From Phycisphaera sp. (GTDB lineage Bacteria > Planctomycetota > Phycisphaerae > Phycisphaerales > UBA1924), in assembly GCA_025916675.1 (NCBI GenBank), contig CP098402.1:1049205-1113204 (forward strand): a DNA stretch of 64,000 bases, written 5' to 3'. The notes beneath the pieces are model-generated. The model ran no database searches. It was not told the DNA's origin and saw only the letters and a program-made list of their open reading frames with translations. Below are positions 63,078-64,000 of the stretch, piece after piece (positions within the stretch are counted from its first letter, which is position 1; every line of letters begins with the position of its first letter). The position numbers were made by a program, and so were the translations under genes.

Positions 63078-64000
63078 GTGCAATGCCCCGATTGCCAGTA
63101 CGAGCTCTGGAACCTGAACACCCCGGTCTGCCCCGAGTGCGGGCGCGACTTCGAGCTGGGCGAGTGGGATTTTTCCAGCAGCGACGCTCGGTTCGCGTGT
63201 GCCTCGTGCGGCGAACGATTACCCGGCACGACGCCCCGAGAGCTGCCATGGGCGTGCCCGGCGTGCGGCGAGGCGGTCAATGCCACGGCGGCCATGGTCG
63301 TGCCGGGCGAATCATGCAAAGACGTGCCGCGGGTTGCGGATCCCGACCGGCTGACGGTCATCGGCGGCGTGTTCTGCACCGGGGTGATGGTATTGTCGGT
63401 GTGCTTCGGCGGGCTCGTGCTTCTTGGCATGGGAAGGAACGGCGGCCATGGCGCGGGCATGCTGTTGTTCTTCGCGATCATCGGCACGATGGCGGGTTTC
63501 GCCGGATTCTGGCCAAAGGTCGAACGCCGCCGCGCCGTTCTCGTGTTCTTCTTGCTGATCTCAATGTGCGTGGCCTCGATCATCGCGACCGATATCGGCA
63601 ACACGCGACATCGCCAGCGGACGCGCTCGTTCAGGTACTCGACGATGGCCCGAAGCCTCATCCAAGCCGTCGAGATCTACCGCCAGAACAACGGATCATT
63701 CCCCAGCAACCCCCAGCCCCTCGTCGATCAGGGTTACATCCCCGCCGAGATGTTCTACGAACCCAACGCTCCGGCCCCCACGCAACTCACCTGGACCCAA
63801 CTCCAGGGCGGCTGGATCGAGATCGGCATGTTCCGCATCGACTGGAACGAGCCATCGTGGCTCGCGCTGAGCAACCCTTCGAGCGGTGTGACCGCCGTCA
63901 TCATTGCCGCACCAGCGCAGAAGCTCCCCGGCACCTCGGTCGGCTTCGCCGACATGCACGTGGAGTACTACTCCTGGGGTGCGTGGCCCGCGACCGTCCA
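63078..64000 (+). CDS. Zinc-ribbon membrane protein with pseudopilin-like tail (3' end outside window)
   Basis: Open from GTG 63078 to the right edge, at least 307 codons. Two zinc ribbons start the protein (CPDC...CPEC and CASC...CPAC). About four hydrophobic helices follow (VFCTGVMVLSVCFGGLVLLG; AGMLLFFAIIGTMAGFAGFW; AVLVFFLLISMCVASIIATD). After the last helix comes MARSLIQAVEIYRQNNGSFP and QPLVDQGYIPAEMF, closely resembling the globular domain of GspG-type pseudopilins. Combination unusual; function unknown. Confidence 0.75.
   Translation, partial: MQCPDCQYELWNLNTPVCPECGRDFELGEWDFSSSDARFACASCGERLPGTTPRELPWACPACGEAVNATAAMVVPGESCKDVPRVADPDRLTVIGGVFCTGVMVLSVCFGGLVLLGMGRNGGHGAGMLLFFAIIGTMAGFAGFWPKVERRRAVLVFFLLISMCVASIIATDIGNTRHRQRTRSFRYSTMARSLIQAVEIYRQNNGSFPSNPQPLVDQGYIPAEMFYEPNAPAPTQLTWTQLQGGWIEIGMFRIDWNEPSWLALSNPSSGVTAVIIAAPAQKLPGTSVGFADMHVEYYSWGAWPATV

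Overview
The window is about 64 kb of GC-rich bacterial chromosome. It most likely comes from a member of the Planctomycetota, class Phycisphaerae. The evidence is two secreted proteins ending in paired DxDGDG calcium-loop repeats with a terminal GC (the GC-type dockerin seen in Phycisphaerales), zinc-ribbon membrane proteins, a PIN-PhoH protein, and generally planctomycete-like gene neighbourhoods. No rRNA, CRISPR array, prophage or insertion sequence was seen. There is one tRNA, tRNA-Gln(UUG).

Layout. 1-2.05 kb (minus): a response regulator with an HTH at its N-terminus, followed by an HDOD protein that runs off the left edge. 2.2-3.4 kb: arfB-like and tsaB. 3.5-9.9 kb: an outer-membrane barrel protein, leuS, and a convergent pheT that lacks the usual tRNA-binding OB domain. 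10-12.6 kb: a lipoprotein, a hypothetical protein, a 21-bp degenerate tandem-repeat array and a GC-type dockerin protein. 12.7-14.7 kb: hscA-like Hsp70. 14.9-23.2 kb: a long, tightly coupled type II secretion/pseudopilus operon (F, G, I/J/K-like, C-, L-, M-like) ending in a TPR lipoprotein and a small membrane protein. 23.2-26.5 kb (minus): PIN-PhoH ATPase, DUF456 and two hypotheticals. 26.6-30 kb (minus): TolC-like efflux protein and a CrtI-type desaturase.

30.2-33 kb: a GH35-like protein whose nucleophile position is Asp. 33.2-36.6 kb (minus): hypothetical membrane protein and OPT transporter. 36.7-38.3 kb: ECF sigma factor with a DUF4349 partner. 38.3-40 kb (minus): Nramp-like transporter and small membrane protein. 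40.08-40.21 kb: perfect 40-bp inverted repeat. 40.3 kb: VOC protein. 40.8-46.2 kb (minus): rpmF-plsX-fabH-fabD-(lipoprotein)-fabG fatty-acid operon with a good promoter. 46.4-49.9 kb: recQ, a lone CoA-transferase A subunit and a membrane protein. 49.9-55.8 kb (minus): tRNA-Gln, glmU-type uridylyltransferase, prs, rplY, pth, rpsF, ssb, a dockerin protein and rplI. 56.2-60.8 kb: secreted endonuclease/phosphatase-family protein, haem O synthase, an ABC exporter pair and SCO1. 60.8-62.3 kb (minus): SDR-DUF2867. 62.4-62.85 kb (minus): a gene split by what looks like a programmed -1 frameshift signal. 63.1 kb to the right edge: a zinc-ribbon membrane protein with a pseudopilin-like tail.

Most of the window is housekeeping (translation, lipid and nucleotide-sugar supply, respiratory-oxidase assembly, protein export). 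The most unusual item is the frameshift site at 62588-62632. It has a CCCAAAA heptamer, a 5-nt spacer and a perfect 9-bp stem, and it joins two frames that read as one natural protein.
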